From Lysobacter sp. Root690 (GTDB lineage Bacteria > Pseudomonadota > Gammaproteobacteria > Xanthomonadales > Xanthomonadaceae): a stretch of DNA of 64,000 nt. The position numbers were made by a program, and so were the translations under genes. The stretch is taken from assembly GCF_001427785.1 (NCBI RefSeq), contig NZ_LMHM01000001.1, forward strand, positions 116,346-180,345, given 5' to 3'. A model generated the notes under the pieces. That model worked only from the letters and a program-made list of their open reading frames with translations, was not told the DNA's origin and ran no database searches. Shown one piece after another: positions 1 to 10,114 of the stretch (positions are counted from its first letter, which is position 1; each line of letters begins with the position of its first letter).

Positions 1-60
1 ACCGGCGAGATTGGGAGTGTGCTTCCGGCCCGCCGCGATGCGGCGGTCGTTCAGCGGGCT

Positions 61-143
61 GCGAGCCAGTGGCTCGCAAGCAAGCCCGCTTCACCCCAGC
101 CCGTCGCGGCGGTGATTCAACGGGCCGCGAGCCAGTGGCTCGC
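61..143. repeat. Two GCGAGCCA-TGGCTCGC palindromes
   Basis: Two copies of the palindrome GCGAGCCAGTGGCTCGC lie at 61-77 and 127-143, each flanked by similar GC-rich sequence, so the pair looks like a diverged tandem unit of about 65 bp. A third copy with a one-base change sits at 20242-20258. They lie just beyond the stop of the M23 peptidase gene. A REP-like intergenic role is inferred; no transposase is nearby. Confidence 0.7.
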
Positions 144-155
144 GAGCGCCCCGTT

Positions 156-1067
156 TCACCCTTTGAGCGGCGACTGCTGATTGAGGAACTTGACCGGATT
201 GACCACCCGGCCGCTTTCCCAGACCTCGAAATGCACGTGGGCGCCAGTGGAACGGCCGCTGGAACCGGCCTTGGCGATCTCCTGGCCCGCGCGCGCCAGC
301 TCGCCGACCTTCATCAGCAGGCGGGAGTTGTGCGCGTAGCGGGTCACGTAGCCGTTGCCGTGATCGATCTCGACCACGTTGCCGTAGCCCGAGCGCACGC
401 CCGAGTAGCTGACCACGCCGTCGGCCACGGCCAGCACCGGGTCGCCGACGTCGGCTTCGAAATCGATGCCCTTGTGGAACGCGGCGCCGCCGTTGAACGG
501 ATCGGCGCGGCCGCCGAAGCCGGAGGTGATGTAGCTGTTGGCGATCGGAGCGCGCGAAGGCACCGCGTTCATGTCGATCTGGCGATTGAACAGCAGCGAC
601 TCGAGCACCGACAGCTGTTCACCGGAGGCCTTGAACTGGCTGGCGAGCTTGTCCATGCCGGCGTTGAGCTCGGGCTTGGCCATGTCGCGGACCGGGCCCG
701 CGCCACCGACGCCGACCGGCTTGTCGAAATCGAATTCGCCGTCCTGCAACTGGCCGATGCGGGTCAGGCGTTCGCCGAGCGCATTGAGGCGGTTGGCCTC
801 GGCCTGCAGTTCGCCCATGCGCGCGGCCAGGGCGTTGATCTCGCGTTGCGCGTCGAGCCGGGTGGCGGCGATCTGCGCGTGCTGCTGGGCCAGTTCGGCG
901 CGTAGCATGCGGTTGTCGGCGAGGCCGGCGCCGGCACCGACCGCGACACCGGTGCCGAGCAACAGCGCCATGGCGAGGGCGGGACGGCGGGCGCCGATCC
1001 GGCCGGCCTGCTGGAACAGATGGTCCAGCCTGGCGCGCGTGTTGTTTACGATGGATTGATAGGTCAT
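156..1067 (-). CDS. M23 family metallopeptidase (LytM domain), membrane anchored
   Basis: This 303-residue protein should be a periplasmic cell-wall hydrolase or a LytM-type activator. A membrane segment at about residues 29-50 is followed by a coiled-coil-prone stretch (about 52-105) and a C-terminal LytM domain (about 180-295). The zinc motifs are complete: H198 and D202 (HKGID), H246 (YAHNS) and the HVHFE motif with H277 and H279, so an active endopeptidase is likely. The start codon lies back to back with the dciA-like gene on the other strand, so their 5' ends overlap and control elements must be shared or lie inside the neighbours. A division role is suggested by the adjoining lpxC/ftsZ cluster but is inference. 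The substrate cross-link cannot be read from the sequence. Confidence 0.9.
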   Translation of the reverse strand: MTYQSIVNNTRARLDHLFQQAGRIGARRPALAMALLLGTGVAVGAGAGLADNRMLRAELAQQHAQIAATRLDAQREINALAARMGELQAEANRLNALGERLTRIGQLQDGEFDFDKPVGVGGAGPVRDMAKPELNAGMDKLASQFKASGEQLSVLESLLFNRQIDMNAVPSRAPIANSYITSGFGGRADPFNGGAAFHKGIDFEADVGDPVLAVADGVVSYSGVRSGYGNVVEIDHGNGYVTRYAHNSRLLMKVGELARAGQEIAKAGSSGRSTGAHVHFEVWESGRVVNPVKFLNQQSPLKG

Positions 1068-1074
1068 GTGTCCG

Positions 1075-1530
1075 ATGTCTGATTACAAGCCCAAGCCGAA
1101 GTCGCCGCCGCGGAAGTCCTCGACGCCGCGCATCGCCATGGATGCCTTGCTCGAAGATCCCGCTGGCAACAACCCGATCCGCCGAGCGCTGTGGCTGGAA
1201 GGATTGGACCGTCGGTTACGCCCCTACCTGCCGCCTTCGCTCGCCGCGCATGCGCGGCTGGCCAACTTCGAACGCGGCAGGCTCGTGTTTGTCGTCGATG
1301 CCCCGGTGTGGCGGGCCAAGTTGCGGCTCGCGGCTCCGGAACTGCTCGACGCAGCCCGATCCATCGGACTGGACGCGGCCGAATTCGTCGTCAAGACGAC
1401 GATCCCGAACCCGGTGGCAGCACCGGTACGGAAGGCCAAACCCATGTCGGCCGCGACGCTCATGTCGCTGCAGGCCGCGCTGGCATCGTTGAAGAAACCC
1501 GATCCGTCGGGGTCCAGCGATGCCGGCTGA
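1075..1530 (+). CDS. dciA: DUF721 / DciA-like protein
   Basis: A 151-residue protein of the DUF721 family. Members called DciA are the predicted ancestral loaders of the replicative helicase DnaB in bacteria without DnaC. The N-terminus is basic and proline rich (KPKPKSPPRK). The core contains the family pattern around LRPYLPPSLAAHARLANF and LVFVVDAPVWRAKLR, a KH-like fold. I chose the ATG at 1075; an in-frame ATG at 1066 would add three residues and overlap the divergent M23 start. The same pairing of a DUF721 gene with an M23 peptidase near lpxC is, as far as I recall, seen in related xanthomonads. The assignment rests on family resemblance by eye. Confidence 0.75.
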   Translation: MSDYKPKPKSPPRKSSTPRIAMDALLEDPAGNNPIRRALWLEGLDRRLRPYLPPSLAAHARLANFERGRLVFVVDAPVWRAKLRLAAPELLDAARSIGLDAAEFVVKTTIPNPVAAPVRKAKPMSAATLMSLQAALASLKKPDPSGSSDAG

Positions 1531-1864
1531 CACTCGGTAGGGCCGCATGGTGGGATGCGTACCGACGGGGGTCCGAGTGTCGGGGTCGGGGCATCCTACT
1601 GGCCCAACCCGGGGCTTTTGTTAAGCCTTCACTAGCTTTCCGGAAAAGTTTCGTTAGAAATTAGTTAAGCCGTCACGCACCGTTCACGAGTGTGATCGAG
1701 TTAACGTTCCTGACTTTCCTGGGCAGACGTCACAGGCCGCTGAGGGTGCGCGTTCAGGTTGGGCGAACGCGGGGCGGTCTGGAGAAACGAGTGCAGAGGA
1801 GTGAGGAACGAGTAGAGCCGCGTGGGCTCTTACTCACTCCTCACTCCTCTGCACTCGTTTCTGC
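1531..1864. other. Convergent intergenic region with an AT-rich island
   Basis: This 334-bp gap separates the convergent dciA-like and lpxC genes. Positions about 1615-1710 are strikingly AT-rich for this genome and hold a direct repeat GTTAAGCC(T/G)TCAC, at about 1620 and 1665. The right end is occupied by a long inverted repeat (separate entry). No convincing ORF is seen. It could be a small-RNA locus or a decayed segment. Confidence 0.5.
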
Positions 1865-1865
1865 T
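1783..1865. repeat. GAGTGCAGAGGAGTGAG inverted repeat, copy 1
   Basis: The arms at 1784-1814 and 1830-1862 are near-perfect inverted copies of a 31-32 bp sequence with the core GAGTGCAGAGGAGTGAG, separated by about 15 bp. The hairpin would be very stable. It lies immediately downstream of lpxC, touching its stop codon, and could act as a terminator or mRNA 3' stabiliser. Related copies are at 3070-3150 and 34395-34541. Confidence 0.85.
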
Positions 1866-2773
1866 CAGGCGAGCGCCGGCTCGCCGTAAGCCACAGGCAC
1901 CGGCTCGGAGCCGCTGTAGCTGACCAGTTCCCAGGCCGAACGCTCGGCCAGCAGGGCGCGCACCAGCTTGTTGTTGAGCGCGTGGCCGGACTTGTAGCCC
2001 TCGTAGGCGCCGATGATGGCGTGGCCGGCGAGGTACAGGTCGCCGACCGCATCGAGGATCTTGTGGCGGACGAATTCGTCGGCGTAACGCAGGCCGTCGT
2101 CGTTGAGCACGCGGAATTCGTCGAGCACGATCGCGTTGTCCATCGAGCCGCCCAGGCCGAGGTTGCGCTCGCGCATGTATTCCAGATCGCGCATGAAACC
2201 GAAGGTGCGGGCGCGGCTGACTTCGCGGATGTAGTTCTCGGTGGAGAACCGCACTTCCGCGCGCGACTGCGAGGCCGGGATCGCCGGATGGTCGAAGACC
2301 ACGGTGAAACCGAGGCGGAAGCCGTCGAACGGCTCGAAGCGCGCGACCTTGTCGCCTTCGCGCACTTCCACCGGATGCTTGATGCGGATGAAACGCTTCG
2401 GCGCGTCCTGCTCGGCGATGCCGGCGGACTGCAGCAGGAATACGAACGGACCGGCCGAGCCGTCCATGATCGGCACTTCCGGCGCGGACAGCTCGACGAT
2501 GCAGTTGTCGATGCCCAGGCCGGCCATGGCCGAGAGCAGATGCTCGACCGTCATGACCTTGCCGACGCCGTAGGTAAGGCCAGTGCACAGAGTGGTTTCG
2601 GTGACCAGATCGGCGCGCGCGGGCATCTCGACCACGGGGTCGAGGTCGGTGCGGCGAAACACGATGCCGGTGTCCACCGGGGCCGGGCGCAGGGTGAGGA
2701 ACACCTTGTCGCCGCTGTGCAGGCCCACGCCGGTGGCGCGGATCACGTTCTTGAGGGTGCGCTGACGCAGCAT
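1865..2773 (-). CDS. lpxC: UDP-3-O-acyl-N-acetylglucosamine deacetylase
   Basis: LpxC carries out the committed step of lipid A synthesis, deacetylating UDP-3-O-acyl-GlcNAc in the cytoplasm. The 302-residue product has the usual length. The zinc ligands H78 ([10 protein letters not shown]), H237 and D241 ([10 protein letters not shown]) and the catalytic H264 are all present, as is the IMDGSAGPF motif. The open frame continues upstream, but the start [10 protein letters not shown] at 2773 matches the family N-terminus. It is separated from ftsZ by 379 bp, so it probably has its own promoter; TTGACA at 2943-2938 (minus strand) is a possible -35, but no good -10 follows. The stop codon abuts the inverted repeat at 1783-1865. 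Its position after ftsZ is the standard gammaproteobacterial order. Confidence 0.98.
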   Translation of the reverse strand: MLRQRTLKNVIRATGVGLHSGDKVFLTLRPAPVDTGIVFRRTDLDPVVEMPARADLVTETTLCTGLTYGVGKVMTVEHLLSAMAGLGIDNCIVELSAPEVPIMDGSAGPFVFLLQSAGIAEQDAPKRFIRIKHPVEVREGDKVARFEPFDGFRLGFTVVFDHPAIPASQSRAEVRFSTENYIREVSRARTFGFMRDLEYMRERNLGLGGSMDNAIVLDEFRVLNDDGLRYADEFVRHKILDAVGDLYLAGHAIIGAYEGYKSGHALNNKLVRALLAERSAWELVSYSGSEPVPVAYGEPALA

Positions 2774-3152
2774 GGTCGTGGGGACTTCTTCCGCGAGTGT
2801 TCTGGTTCTGCTGGCTGGCCGACCGACGGGCGAACAGGTCCGGACGGACGGATAGCTAATGGGGACGGGCACGAAACCGCGCAAGGTTAGCACGGGGGTA
2901 GCTGAACCTGAACGAAAAGGACACAGCATCCCGCCGTTGTCAACAGCGCTCGTCAAACTGACCGGTCGGCCCGCCTTTACGGGTCGGGCCGACCGGCCCA
3001 AAGCCCCGCGCTCACGCCGGGGCAAGATGCCTCGGGCCGGGGACGAGTCCGGCCCTTGGTGGTTTACAGCAGAAACGAGTTCAGAGGAGTGAGGAGTGAG
3101 TAGGAGCGAGGCTTCTACTCGTTTCTCACTCTTCCCTACTCGTTCCTGATTT
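2774..3152. other. lpxC-ftsZ intergenic region with strong hairpin
   Basis: This 379-bp gap contains the GAGTGCAGAGG-type inverted repeat next to ftsZ and a separate 12-bp perfect inverted repeat, CCGGTCGGCCCG at 2962-2973 and its complement at 2985-2996, with an 11-nt loop. The hairpin lies past the ftsZ stop and before the lpxC leader, so it is a candidate terminator or processing site, though no clear T-run follows. The lpxC promoter must lie between about 2960 and 2780. No ORF with coding features was seen. Confidence 0.6.
3070..3150. repeat. GAGTGCAGAGGAGTGAG inverted repeat, copy 2
   Basis: The left arm (3070-3102) closely matches copy 1. The right arm (about 3113-3150) is diverged but still carries inverted AACGAGTAG and GAGTGAGAAACGAG blocks. 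It starts right after the ftsZ stop codon, the same placement as copy 1 at lpxC. Confidence 0.75.
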
Positions 3153-4373
3153 TCAGTCCGCCTGGCGGCGCAGGAACGCCGGGATATCCAGGTAGCTGTT
3201 GTCGCTGCCGAAATCGGCCACGGCCGGACCGGTCGGTTCCTGACGCGAGCTGCCGCGCAGGCTGCCGCCGAAGCTCGGCATCGGCGCATGGCCGACGTCG
3301 TCCATCGCGCCGAACTCGGGCTGACCGGTGGTCGCGTTGCGCACCAGCTGGATCGGCGCGCGCTGCGATTCGCGCTCGTAACCCGAACCGCGCACCGACT
3401 GCTTGGTGGCGACACGGTTGAGGCCGGTGGCGACCACGGTGACGCGGACTTCGTCCTGCATGTCCGGATCGAGCACGGTGCCGATGACCACGGTCGCGTC
3501 TTCGGAAGCGAAGCCTTCGATGGTGCGGCCCACTTCGTCGAACTCGGCCATGGTGAAGTCCGGACCGGCGGTGATGTTGACCAGGATGCCGTTGGCGCCG
3601 GCCAGATTGACGTCGTCGAGCAGCGGGTTCTGGATCGCCGACTCGGCCGCGGCCTGCGCGCGATCGTCGCCGCGTGCCGCGCCGGTGCCCATCATCGCCA
3701 GGCCCATCTCGCTCATGACCGTGCGCACGTCGGCGAAGTCGACGTTGATCAAACCCGGACGCACGATCAGATCGGCGATGCCCTGCACCGCGCCGAGCAG
3801 CACGTCGTTGGCGGCGCGGAAGGCCTGGATCATGGTCGCGTTGCGGCCGAGCACGGTGATCAGCTTCTCGTTGGGGATCGTGATCAGCGAATCGCAGTGG
3901 TGCGACAGCTCTTCGATGCCCTTGAGCGCGACCTGCATGCGGCGGCGGCCTTCGAACGGGAACGGCTTGGTCACGACCGCGACGGTCAGGATGCCCATCT
4001 CTTTGGCGAGTTGCGCGACCACCGGCGCAGCGCCGGTGCCGGTGCCGCCGCCCATGCCGGCGGTGATGAAGACCATATCAGCGCCGGTCAGCGCGTCCAT
4101 GATGCGTTCGCGATCTTCCAGCGCCGCCTGACGGCCGACTTCCGGATTCGCGCCGGCGCCCAGGCCCTTGGTGACGTTGCTGCCGAGCTGCAGCTGCAGC
4201 TTGGCGCCGCAGTTCTTGATCGCCTGCGCGTCGGTGTTGGCGGTGATGAATTCCACGCCATCGACGTTACCGCTGACCATGTGCGCCACGGCGTTACCGC
4301 CGCCGCCGCCCACGCCAACGACCTTAATGACCGCGTTCGGGGCCATTTTTTCAACCAATTCGAAATGTGCCAT
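3153..4373 (-). CDS. ftsZ: Cell division GTPase FtsZ
   Basis: FtsZ is the tubulin-like GTPase that polymerises into the Z-ring and recruits the divisome. The 406-residue protein has the nucleotide-binding GVGGGGGNA loop (residues 20-28) and the tubulin signature GGGTGTG (108-114). The variable linker ends in the conserved C-terminal peptide (about 393-406, LDIPAFLRR) that binds FtsA and ZipA. A good ribosome site (AGAGGA) precedes the ATG. Unlike the upstream cluster genes, which overlap, ftsZ is set off from ftsA by 219 bp, so an extra promoter or processing site is likely. Confidence 0.99.
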   Translation of the reverse strand: MAHFELVEKMAPNAVIKVVGVGGGGGNAVAHMVSGNVDGVEFITANTDAQAIKNCGAKLQLQLGSNVTKGLGAGANPEVGRQAALEDRERIMDALTGADMVFITAGMGGGTGTGAAPVVAQLAKEMGILTVAVVTKPFPFEGRRRMQVALKGIEELSHHCDSLITIPNEKLITVLGRNATMIQAFRAANDVLLGAVQGIADLIVRPGLINVDFADVRTVMSEMGLAMMGTGAARGDDRAQAAAESAIQNPLLDDVNLAGANGILVNITAGPDFTMAEFDEVGRTIEGFASEDATVVIGTVLDPDMQDEVRVTVVATGLNRVATKQSVRGSGYERESQRAPIQLVRNATTGQPEFGAMDDVGHAPMPSFGGSLRGSSRQEPTGPAVADFGSDNSYLDIPAFLRRQAD

Positions 4374-4396
4374 GTTCTCGTCCTCTTATAAGTGCC

Positions 4397-4589
4397 GGGA
4401 TTTGGGATTCGGGATTTGGGATTCGGAAAAGCGCTCCGTCCCTGTCTCGATGCCCTCGTCTTCGACGTTTTTGGTTTTAAGTTGCTATGTGTTGCCGTTG
4501 CCGCTGCCGCTGCTACAACCTGCCAGTGCTGTTGCTAACGCTCTTGCTCTTGCTGTTACTAATCTCGAATCCCAACTCCCGAATCCCGG
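4397..4589. repeat. Heptad (GGGATTC) inverted pair in the ftsA-ftsZ gap
   Basis: At 4397-4426 there are about four GGGATTC/GGGATTT heptads. At 4566-4589 the complementary CGAATCCC type recurs. The two inverted blocks enclose about 140 bp of non-coding DNA rich in TTGC/GTTGCC steps. The same arrangement recurs at 17641-17730 and 44634-44743, so it looks like a family of inverted heptad pairs with variable spacers. Effects on ftsZ expression are possible but unproven. Confidence 0.75.
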
Positions 4590-4592
4590 CCT

Positions 4593-5828
4593 TCAAAACT
4601 CGCCGCGATACCAGTTCTTGATCTTGTTGAAGAAGCTGCCGGCGCGACCGGTGGAGATCACCGGGCGACGCGGGTTTTCGATCTGGCTGCCCATCAGCAA
4701 CAAACCCACGCCAGTGGCGTGAACCGGGTTGCCGACCACTTCGCCCAGGCCGGTGACGTGCTGCGGAATGCCCACGCGCACCGGCATCTGCAGCATTTCC
4801 TCGGCCAGTTCGACCACGCCTTCCATCTTGGCCGCGCCGCCGGTCAGGACCATGCCGGCGCGAACGTGATGCTCGAAGCCCGAACGGCGCAGTTCGGCCT
4901 GGATCATTTCGAAGATTTCCTCGTAACGCGCTTGCACCGCCTGCGCCAGCGAGTGACGCGGCATGCGCCGCGGCGGACGATCGCCGACGCTCGGCACCTG
5001 GATCGATTCCTCGGCGGTCGCCATCTGCGCCAGCGCGCAGGCGTAGCGCACCTTGATCTGCTCGGCTTCCGGCGTGGGCGTGCGCAGCATGTGGGCGATG
5101 TCTTCGGTGACCTTGTCGCCGGCGATCGGCAACGACGCGCTGTGCGCGATCGCGCCCTGCACGAACACCGAAATGTCGGTGGTGCCCGCGCCGATATCGA
5201 CCAGCACCACGCCCAGCTCGCGTTCGTCGTTGGTCAGCACCGCGTTGCTCGAAGCCAGCACACCGAGGATCAGATCGTCGACCTGCAGGCCGCAGCGCTG
5301 CACGCACTTGCTGATGTTGGCCGCGGCCGACTGCGCGCACACCACCAGATGCGCATGCACCTCCAGGCGCACGCCGGTCATGCCGACCGGGTTGCGGATG
5401 CCTTCCTGCGAATCGTCGAGCACGTAGTCGCGCGGAATCGCGTGCAGGATCTTCTGATCGGCCGGGATCGCCACCGCCTTGGCCGCATCCAGGACCCGAT
5501 CGAGATCGCCGTAGGTGACCTCGCCGTCGCGGATCGGCGCGATGCCCTGCGAGTTGCGGCACTGGATGTGATTGCCGGAAATCGAGGCGTAGACCGAGCG
5601 GATTTCGCAGCCGGCCATCAGCTCGGCCTCCTCGATCGCGCGCTGGATCGACTGCACGGTCGATTCGATGTCGACGACCACGCCGCGCTTGAGCCCGCGC
5701 GATTCGTGCGAGCCGATGCCGATCACTTCGATGGGATTGCCAGGCGAATACTCGCCCACCAGCGCCACCACCTTGGAGGTGCCGATGTCGAGGCCAACGA
5801 TCAGCGACTTGTCGCCTTTGCGGTTCAT
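4593..5828 (-). CDS. ftsA: Cell division protein FtsA
   Basis: FtsA is the actin-like ATPase that tethers FtsZ to the inner membrane and signals to the periplasmic septal machinery. The 411-residue product opens with the ATPase phosphate-1 loop GLDIGTSKVVALV, followed by the 1C domain. DIGAGTTDISV is the second phosphate motif, and the adenosine motif GMVLTGGAAKMEG is near residue 340. The last residues (FFNKIKNWYRGEF) form the amphipathic membrane-targeting helix. The ATG at 5828 overlaps the ftsQ stop by 4 nt, giving translational coupling. The frame stays open far upstream, but this start matches the family. Confidence 0.98.
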   Translation of the reverse strand: MNRKGDKSLIVGLDIGTSKVVALVGEYSPGNPIEVIGIGSHESRGLKRGVVVDIESTVQSIQRAIEEAELMAGCEIRSVYASISGNHIQCRNSQGIAPIRDGEVTYGDLDRVLDAAKAVAIPADQKILHAIPRDYVLDDSQEGIRNPVGMTGVRLEVHAHLVVCAQSAAANISKCVQRCGLQVDDLILGVLASSNAVLTNDERELGVVLVDIGAGTTDISVFVQGAIAHSASLPIAGDKVTEDIAHMLRTPTPEAEQIKVRYACALAQMATAEESIQVPSVGDRPPRRMPRHSLAQAVQARYEEIFEMIQAELRRSGFEHHVRAGMVLTGGAAKMEGVVELAEEMLQMPVRVGIPQHVTGLGEVVGNPVHATGVGLLLMGSQIENPRRPVISTGRAGSFFNKIKNWYRGEF

Positions 5829-6565
5829 GACTGTCCTTGCTGCTGTTTCGGTGCGGCCGCGGGTGCCTGCACGGGCGCCCACGACAGCGAAAAACCATTG
5901 GTGTAACGAAGGTCGGCGCGCGCCAGCACCTGCACCCGCTGCGCCATCAACTGCGGCAGCAGCTTGACGAAGCGGCTCAGGCGCGCGCGCGCCTCGTTGC
6001 GGCCGACCACGATCTGCGCGCCGTTGGCCAGGCCGAGGGTCCAGCTGCCGCGCTGGTCGACTTCGACCTGGCGCACGTCCAGTCCCACCGGCGCGAACAA
6101 CTCGCGCGATTCGTTGTAGAGCGCCACCACGTCCTTGATCCGGCTTTCCGGCCCGGCGAACTGCGGCAGGTTGGCCGGCACCTGGATGTTGGCGGTCGGA
6201 AACAAACGTCCTTGCTCCGACAACAAACGATCCTGGCCCCAGCGCGCGAACGGCTTGTGCTCGATCACGGTCACTTCCAGCACGTCGGGCCAGCGCTTGC
6301 GCACTTCGGCATGGCCGACCCACGGCAGCTTGGCGACCGCGACCTGCGCCGACGCCAGATCGACCGCGAAGAAGCCGCGCTGCGCATACGGCAGCAAGGT
6401 CTTGCGCAACGCCGTCGCATCCACCCGCTCGAACTCGCCGGTCACGCGCAGTCGCTTGAGCGGCCACTGGTTCGCGCCGATCCAGCCGTTGAGCACGGCG
6501 ACGACCGGCAGCGCGACCAAGGCCAGCGCAAGCAACCATCCGACGAGGCGGAGCATGGCGTTCAC
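5825..6565 (-). CDS. ftsQ: Cell division protein FtsQ
   Basis: FtsQ is a bitopic inner-membrane protein that links FtsL/FtsB to the rest of the divisome. It has a short cytoplasmic start, one membrane segment (about residues 6-27), a POTRA domain beginning at about [17 protein letters not shown], and a beta domain. I place the start at a GTG at 6565 because it overlaps the ddlB stop by 4 nt (GTGA); the ATG at 6556, three codons on, is the alternative. With the GTG start the product is 246 residues. The C-terminus is Gln/Ala-rich and ends in a 4-nt overlap with ftsA. Confidence 0.95.
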   Translation of the reverse strand: MNAMLRLVGWLLALALVALPVVAVLNGWIGANQWPLKRLRVTGEFERVDATALRKTLLPYAQRGFFAVDLASAQVAVAKLPWVGHAEVRKRWPDVLEVTVIEHKPFARWGQDRLLSEQGRLFPTANIQVPANLPQFAGPESRIKDVVALYNESRELFAPVGLDVRQVEVDQRGSWTLGLANGAQIVVGRNEARARLSRFVKLLPQLMAQRVQVLARADLRYTNGFSLSWAPVQAPAAAPKQQQGQS

Positions 6566-7569
6566 GCCGTCGCACCTCCTACCGCGGCCGTATCGGTCGC
6601 GGACGACATGACCACGGTTGCTTCGAGCACGCGCCAGCACAGCTCGTCGTATTCGATCCCGATCTGACGCGCGGCCTTGGGCACCAGCGAATGGCTGGTC
6701 ATGCCCGGCGCGGTGTTGACCTCGATCAGATACATCTGGCCGCTGTCGCGGTCGCGCATCACGTCGACCCGGCCCCAACCCTTGCAGCCGGCGGCGACGA
6801 AGGCTTCCATCGCCATGCGGCGGATTTCGGCTTCGTCGACGCCTTCCAGGCCGGGACACAGGTATTGGGTGTCATCGGCGATGTACTTGGCGTGATAGTC
6901 GTACCACTCGCCCTTCGGCACGATCCGGATCGACGGCAGCGCGCTGTAGCCCTCGCCATTGATCAGCACCGCGACGGTGAGTTCGTCGCCGATCACCATC
7001 TGCTCCATCAGCATTTCGCCGGGATAGCGCGCGGCCAGTTCGACCGCCTCGTCGATATCGGCGTCCTTGAGCACGCGCGACACGCCGACGCTGGAGCCTT
7101 CGCTGGACGGCTTGATGATCACCGGCAGGCCGATCGCCTGGGCCGCGGCATGCACGTCGTCGCCCTTGGCGATGCGGCGATAGCGCGGAGTCGGCAGGCC
7201 GGCCGCCATCCACACCTGCTTGGTGCGGATCTTGTCCATCGCCAGGGCCGAGCCGAGCACGTCCGATCCGGTGTAGGGAACGCCGAGCGCTTCGAGCACG
7301 CCCTGCAGCACGCCGTCTTCGCCGCCGCCCTTGTTGCCGTGCAGGATGTTGAACACGCGGTCGACGCTGCCCGCGCGAATGGCTTCGATCAACGCCGGAA
7401 TGCCATCGACCGCGAACGCGTCCACGCCGCGCGAACGTAGCGCTTCGAGCACGCCGCGGCCGGAATCCAGCGACACCTCGCGCTCGGCGCTGGTGCCGCC
7501 CATCAGCACGGCGACGCGGCCGAACACGGCCGGATCGGTGACGCGGAGCGGGGCAAACTGCAGACTCAC
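6562..7569 (-). CDS. ddlB: D-alanine--D-alanine ligase
   Basis: Ddl joins two D-alanines for the end of the peptidoglycan stem peptide, acting in the cytoplasm. The 335-residue ATP-grasp protein shows the N-terminal [19 protein letters not shown] motif, the glycine loop [12 protein letters not shown], and the C-terminal metal and substrate residues in [16 protein letters not shown]. Length is slightly above the 306 of E. coli DdlB, mainly at the C-terminal end. It overlaps murC (4 nt) and ftsQ (4 nt). Confidence 0.98.
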   Translation of the reverse strand: MSLQFAPLRVTDPAVFGRVAVLMGGTSAEREVSLDSGRGVLEALRSRGVDAFAVDGIPALIEAIRAGSVDRVFNILHGNKGGGEDGVLQGVLEALGVPYTGSDVLGSALAMDKIRTKQVWMAAGLPTPRYRRIAKGDDVHAAAQAIGLPVIIKPSSEGSSVGVSRVLKDADIDEAVELAARYPGEMLMEQMVIGDELTVAVLINGEGYSALPSIRIVPKGEWYDYHAKYIADDTQYLCPGLEGVDEAEIRRMAMEAFVAAGCKGWGRVDVMRDRDSGQMYLIEVNTAPGMTSHSLVPKAARQIGIEYDELCWRVLEATVVMSSATDTAAVGGATA

Positions 7570-9011
7570 TTCGATTCTCCCTGGAAACCCTGGCTGGCGA
7601 GCTGCTGCGCCGCCGCGCCGATATCGCCGGCGCCCATCAGCAACAGCAGATCGCCGTCGTTCAATACATCCGGCAACACGCCGGCCAGATCACCCGCGCC
7701 GCCGACCACCACCGGATCGATGCGGCCGCGCGCGCGGATCGCGCGCGCCAGCGACTTCGCGTCGGCGCCGGCGATCGGCGCTTCGCCGGCCGGATACACC
7801 TCGGTCAGCACCAGCGCATCCACCGACGAAAGCACCGCGGCGAAATCGTCGAACAGGTCGCGCGTGCGGCTGTAACGATGCGGCTGGAACGCGACCACCA
7901 ACCGCTTGTCCGGCCAGCCGCCACGCGCCGCGGCGAACACCGCCTCGAGTTCCTTCGGGTGATGGCCATAGTCGTCGACCAGTTGCACGGTCGCGCCCTT
8001 GTCGGTCTGCAGTTGCGCCAGCAGATTGAAGCGACGGCCGATGCCTTCGAATTTTTCCAGTGCGCGCGCGATCGCATCGGGCTGGACGCCGAGTTGCCAG
8101 GCGACCGCGCACGCCGCCAACGCGTTCTGCACGTTGTGCCGGCCGGGCAACGCCAAGGTCACCGCGGTGCGGGTCGCATCGGGCAGGCACAGGGTGAAAT
8201 GCATCGCGCCGCCGGTCTGGCTGACGTCTTCGGCGCGCACGTCGGCGGTTTCGTCGAAGCCGTAGGTCATCACATGGCGCGGGGTTTCCGCGGCGAGCTT
8301 GGCGACGTTGGGGTCGTCGATGCACAGCACCGCCAGCCCGTAGAACGGCAACCGGTGCAGAAATTCCTCGAACGCGGCCTGGACCTTGGCGAAATCGCCG
8401 CAGTAGTTTTCCAGGTGATCGGCGTCGATGTTGGTGACGATGGCGATCTGCGGATTCAGGCGCAGGAAGCTGCCGTCGCTCTCGTCGGCCTCGGCCACCA
8501 GCCACTGGCCGCCGCCGAGACCGGCGTTCGCGCCGGCCGCCAGCAGCTTGCCGCCGATCACGAAGGTCGGATCGATGCCACCCTCGGCCAGCACGCTAGC
8601 GGCCAGCGAGGTCGTCGTGGTCTTGCCGTGGGTTCCGGCCACCGCGATCCCGCGGCGGAAGCGCATCAGCTCGGCCAGCATCTCCGCGCGCGGCACCACC
8701 GGAATTCGCTGCGCGCGCGCTTCCATCAATTCGGGGTTGTCGCGCTTGATCGCGCTGGACACGACCACGCAGTCGGCGCCGAGCACGTTCGACGCGGCGT
8801 GGCCGCGATGCACGTTCGCGCCCATCGCGGTCAAGCGACGGGTGACGGCGTTGTCGGCCGTATCCGAACCCGACACCTGATAGCCGAGCGTGCACATCAC
8901 TTCCGCTATCCCGCTCATGCCGGTGCCGCCGATACCGACGAAATGCACGCGCGGAAACGCCTTGGCCAGGTCGCCGGTGTGCTGCAGGCGGCGGCGCAAT
9001 GCCGTGCTCAT
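7566..9011 (-). CDS. murC: UDP-N-acetylmuramate--L-alanine ligase
   Basis: MurC adds L-alanine to UDP-MurNAc, the first stem-peptide step. The 481-residue product has the N-terminal Rossmann motif [16 protein letters not shown], the ATP loop GTHGKTTT (residues 126-133), the central Mur-ligase domain and a C-terminal domain with VVDDYGHHP-like sequence. The ATG at 9011 ([10 protein letters not shown]) overlaps the murG stop by 4 nt; the longer open frame upstream is antisense-type shadow. In the dcw order it sits between murG and ddlB as usual. Confidence 0.98.
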   Translation of the reverse strand: MSTALRRRLQHTGDLAKAFPRVHFVGIGGTGMSGIAEVMCTLGYQVSGSDTADNAVTRRLTAMGANVHRGHAASNVLGADCVVVSSAIKRDNPELMEARAQRIPVVPRAEMLAELMRFRRGIAVAGTHGKTTTTSLAASVLAEGGIDPTFVIGGKLLAAGANAGLGGGQWLVAEADESDGSFLRLNPQIAIVTNIDADHLENYCGDFAKVQAAFEEFLHRLPFYGLAVLCIDDPNVAKLAAETPRHVMTYGFDETADVRAEDVSQTGGAMHFTLCLPDATRTAVTLALPGRHNVQNALAACAVAWQLGVQPDAIARALEKFEGIGRRFNLLAQLQTDKGATVQLVDDYGHHPKELEAVFAAARGGWPDKRLVVAFQPHRYSRTRDLFDDFAAVLSSVDALVLTEVYPAGEAPIAGADAKSLARAIRARGRIDPVVVGGAGDLAGVLPDVLNDGDLLLLMGAGDIGAAAQQLASQGFQGESK

Positions 9012-10114
9012 GCCGGCTCCTTCATGTTCGACTGCTCCAATACGATGTCGGCGACGCGATCGGCCGCGTCGGGTTTGGCGATGCTTCGCGCCGCTTCGGC
9101 CATCTGCAACAGCACGCCGCGTTCGGCGAGGATTTCGATGGTCGCCGACAGGCGCGCGCCGAGGTCGTCGCCGGCCTGCGGCAGCAACTGCGCGGCGCCG
9201 CGATCGACCAGAAAACGCGCGTTCTTGGTCTGGTGGTCGTCGACCGCCTGCGGGAACGGCACCAGCACGCTGCCGACGCCGGCCGCGCACAGCTCGGCGA
9301 GAGTCAACGCGCCCGAACGACAGACGACCAGATCGGCCCAGGCATACGCGGCCGCCATGTCGGCGATGAACGGTTCGACCGATGCGATCACGTCGGCGTT
9401 CGCATACGCCTGTTCGGCGTCAGCGCGCAGCTTCTCGCCGCTTTGATGGCGCACTTCGCAGGGCACGCGGCCGCGCAGACCGGCGATCGCAGCGGGCACC
9501 GCCTGATTCAAGGCGCGCGCGCCCTGGCTGCCGCCGAGCACCAGCAGCCGCAAGGGGCCGCTGCGTTCGGCGAAACGCTGCGCGGGCGGCGCGACCGCGG
9601 CGATCTCGGCGCGCACCGGGTTGCCGACCACTTCTTCCTGGCCACCGGCGAAGGTGTCCGGAAAACCGGTCAGCACGCGGCGCGCGAAACGCGACAGCAC
9701 GCGGTTGGTCATGCCCGGGGCGCGATTTTGTTCGTGCACGATCAGCGGCACGCCGGCCAGACGCGCGGCCAGGCCACCGGGACCGGCCGCATAGCCGCCG
9801 AAGCTGATCACCGCGCGCGGCTGGCGCGCGCGCAACACGCGCTGCGCGGCGCGCACCGACGCGGCCAGCCGGAACGGCGCGCGCAACAGCGTCGCCAACC
9901 CTTTGCCGCGCACGCCGCTGATCGCGATGGTGTCGATCTCGATGCCGTGCTGCGGCACCAGACGCGTTTCCATGCCGCCGTCTGCGCCGAGCCACGACAC
10001 CGGCACGTTCCGCGCCAGCAGCGCCTTGGCCACCGCCAGACCCGGGAAGATATGCCCGCCGGTGCCACCCGCGAGAATCATCACCGGCCGATCATTCGTA
10101 CGAAGCTCGCTCAT
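9008..10114 (-). CDS. murG: UDP-GlcNAc:lipid I GlcNAc transferase (lipid II synthesis)
   Basis: MurG is a peripheral inner-membrane GT-B glycosyltransferase that converts lipid I to lipid II. The 368-residue protein has the glycine loop GGTGGH (residues 16-21), the [11 protein letters not shown] segment, the second glycine loop [11 protein letters not shown] and the donor-binding signature [15 protein letters not shown]...[10 protein letters not shown]. The start [10 protein letters not shown] at 10114 overlaps the ftsW stop by 4 nt. All expected motifs are intact. Confidence 0.98.
   Translation of the reverse strand: MSELRTNDRPVMILAGGTGGHIFPGLAVAKALLARNVPVSWLGADGGMETRLVPQHGIEIDTIAISGVRGKGLATLLRAPFRLAASVRAAQRVLRARQPRAVISFGGYAAGPGGLAARLAGVPLIVHEQNRAPGMTNRVLSRFARRVLTGFPDTFAGGQEEVVGNPVRAEIAAVAPPAQRFAERSGPLRLLVLGGSQGARALNQAVPAAIAGLRGRVPCEVRHQSGEKLRADAEQAYANADVIASVEPFIADMAAAYAWADLVVCRSGALTLAELCAAGVGSVLVPFPQAVDDHQTKNARFLVDRGAAQLLPQAGDDLGARLSATIEILAERGVLLQMAEAARSIAKPDAADRVADIVLEQSNMKEPA

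Noticed and set aside
69-905. Long ORFs on the opposite strand of known genes (for example 69-905, 3288-4391, 7878-9446, 59908-62499)
   Set aside because: These are shadows of GC-rich coding sequence (His/Gln/Arg/Ala-rich, no motifs), lying antisense to clear genes such as the M23 peptidase, ftsZ, murC and the autotransporter.
2774-3415. A longer N-terminus for lpxC
   Set aside because: The frame stays open but the extra sequence includes the inverted repeat and part of the ftsZ reverse strand; the family N-terminus starts at 2773.
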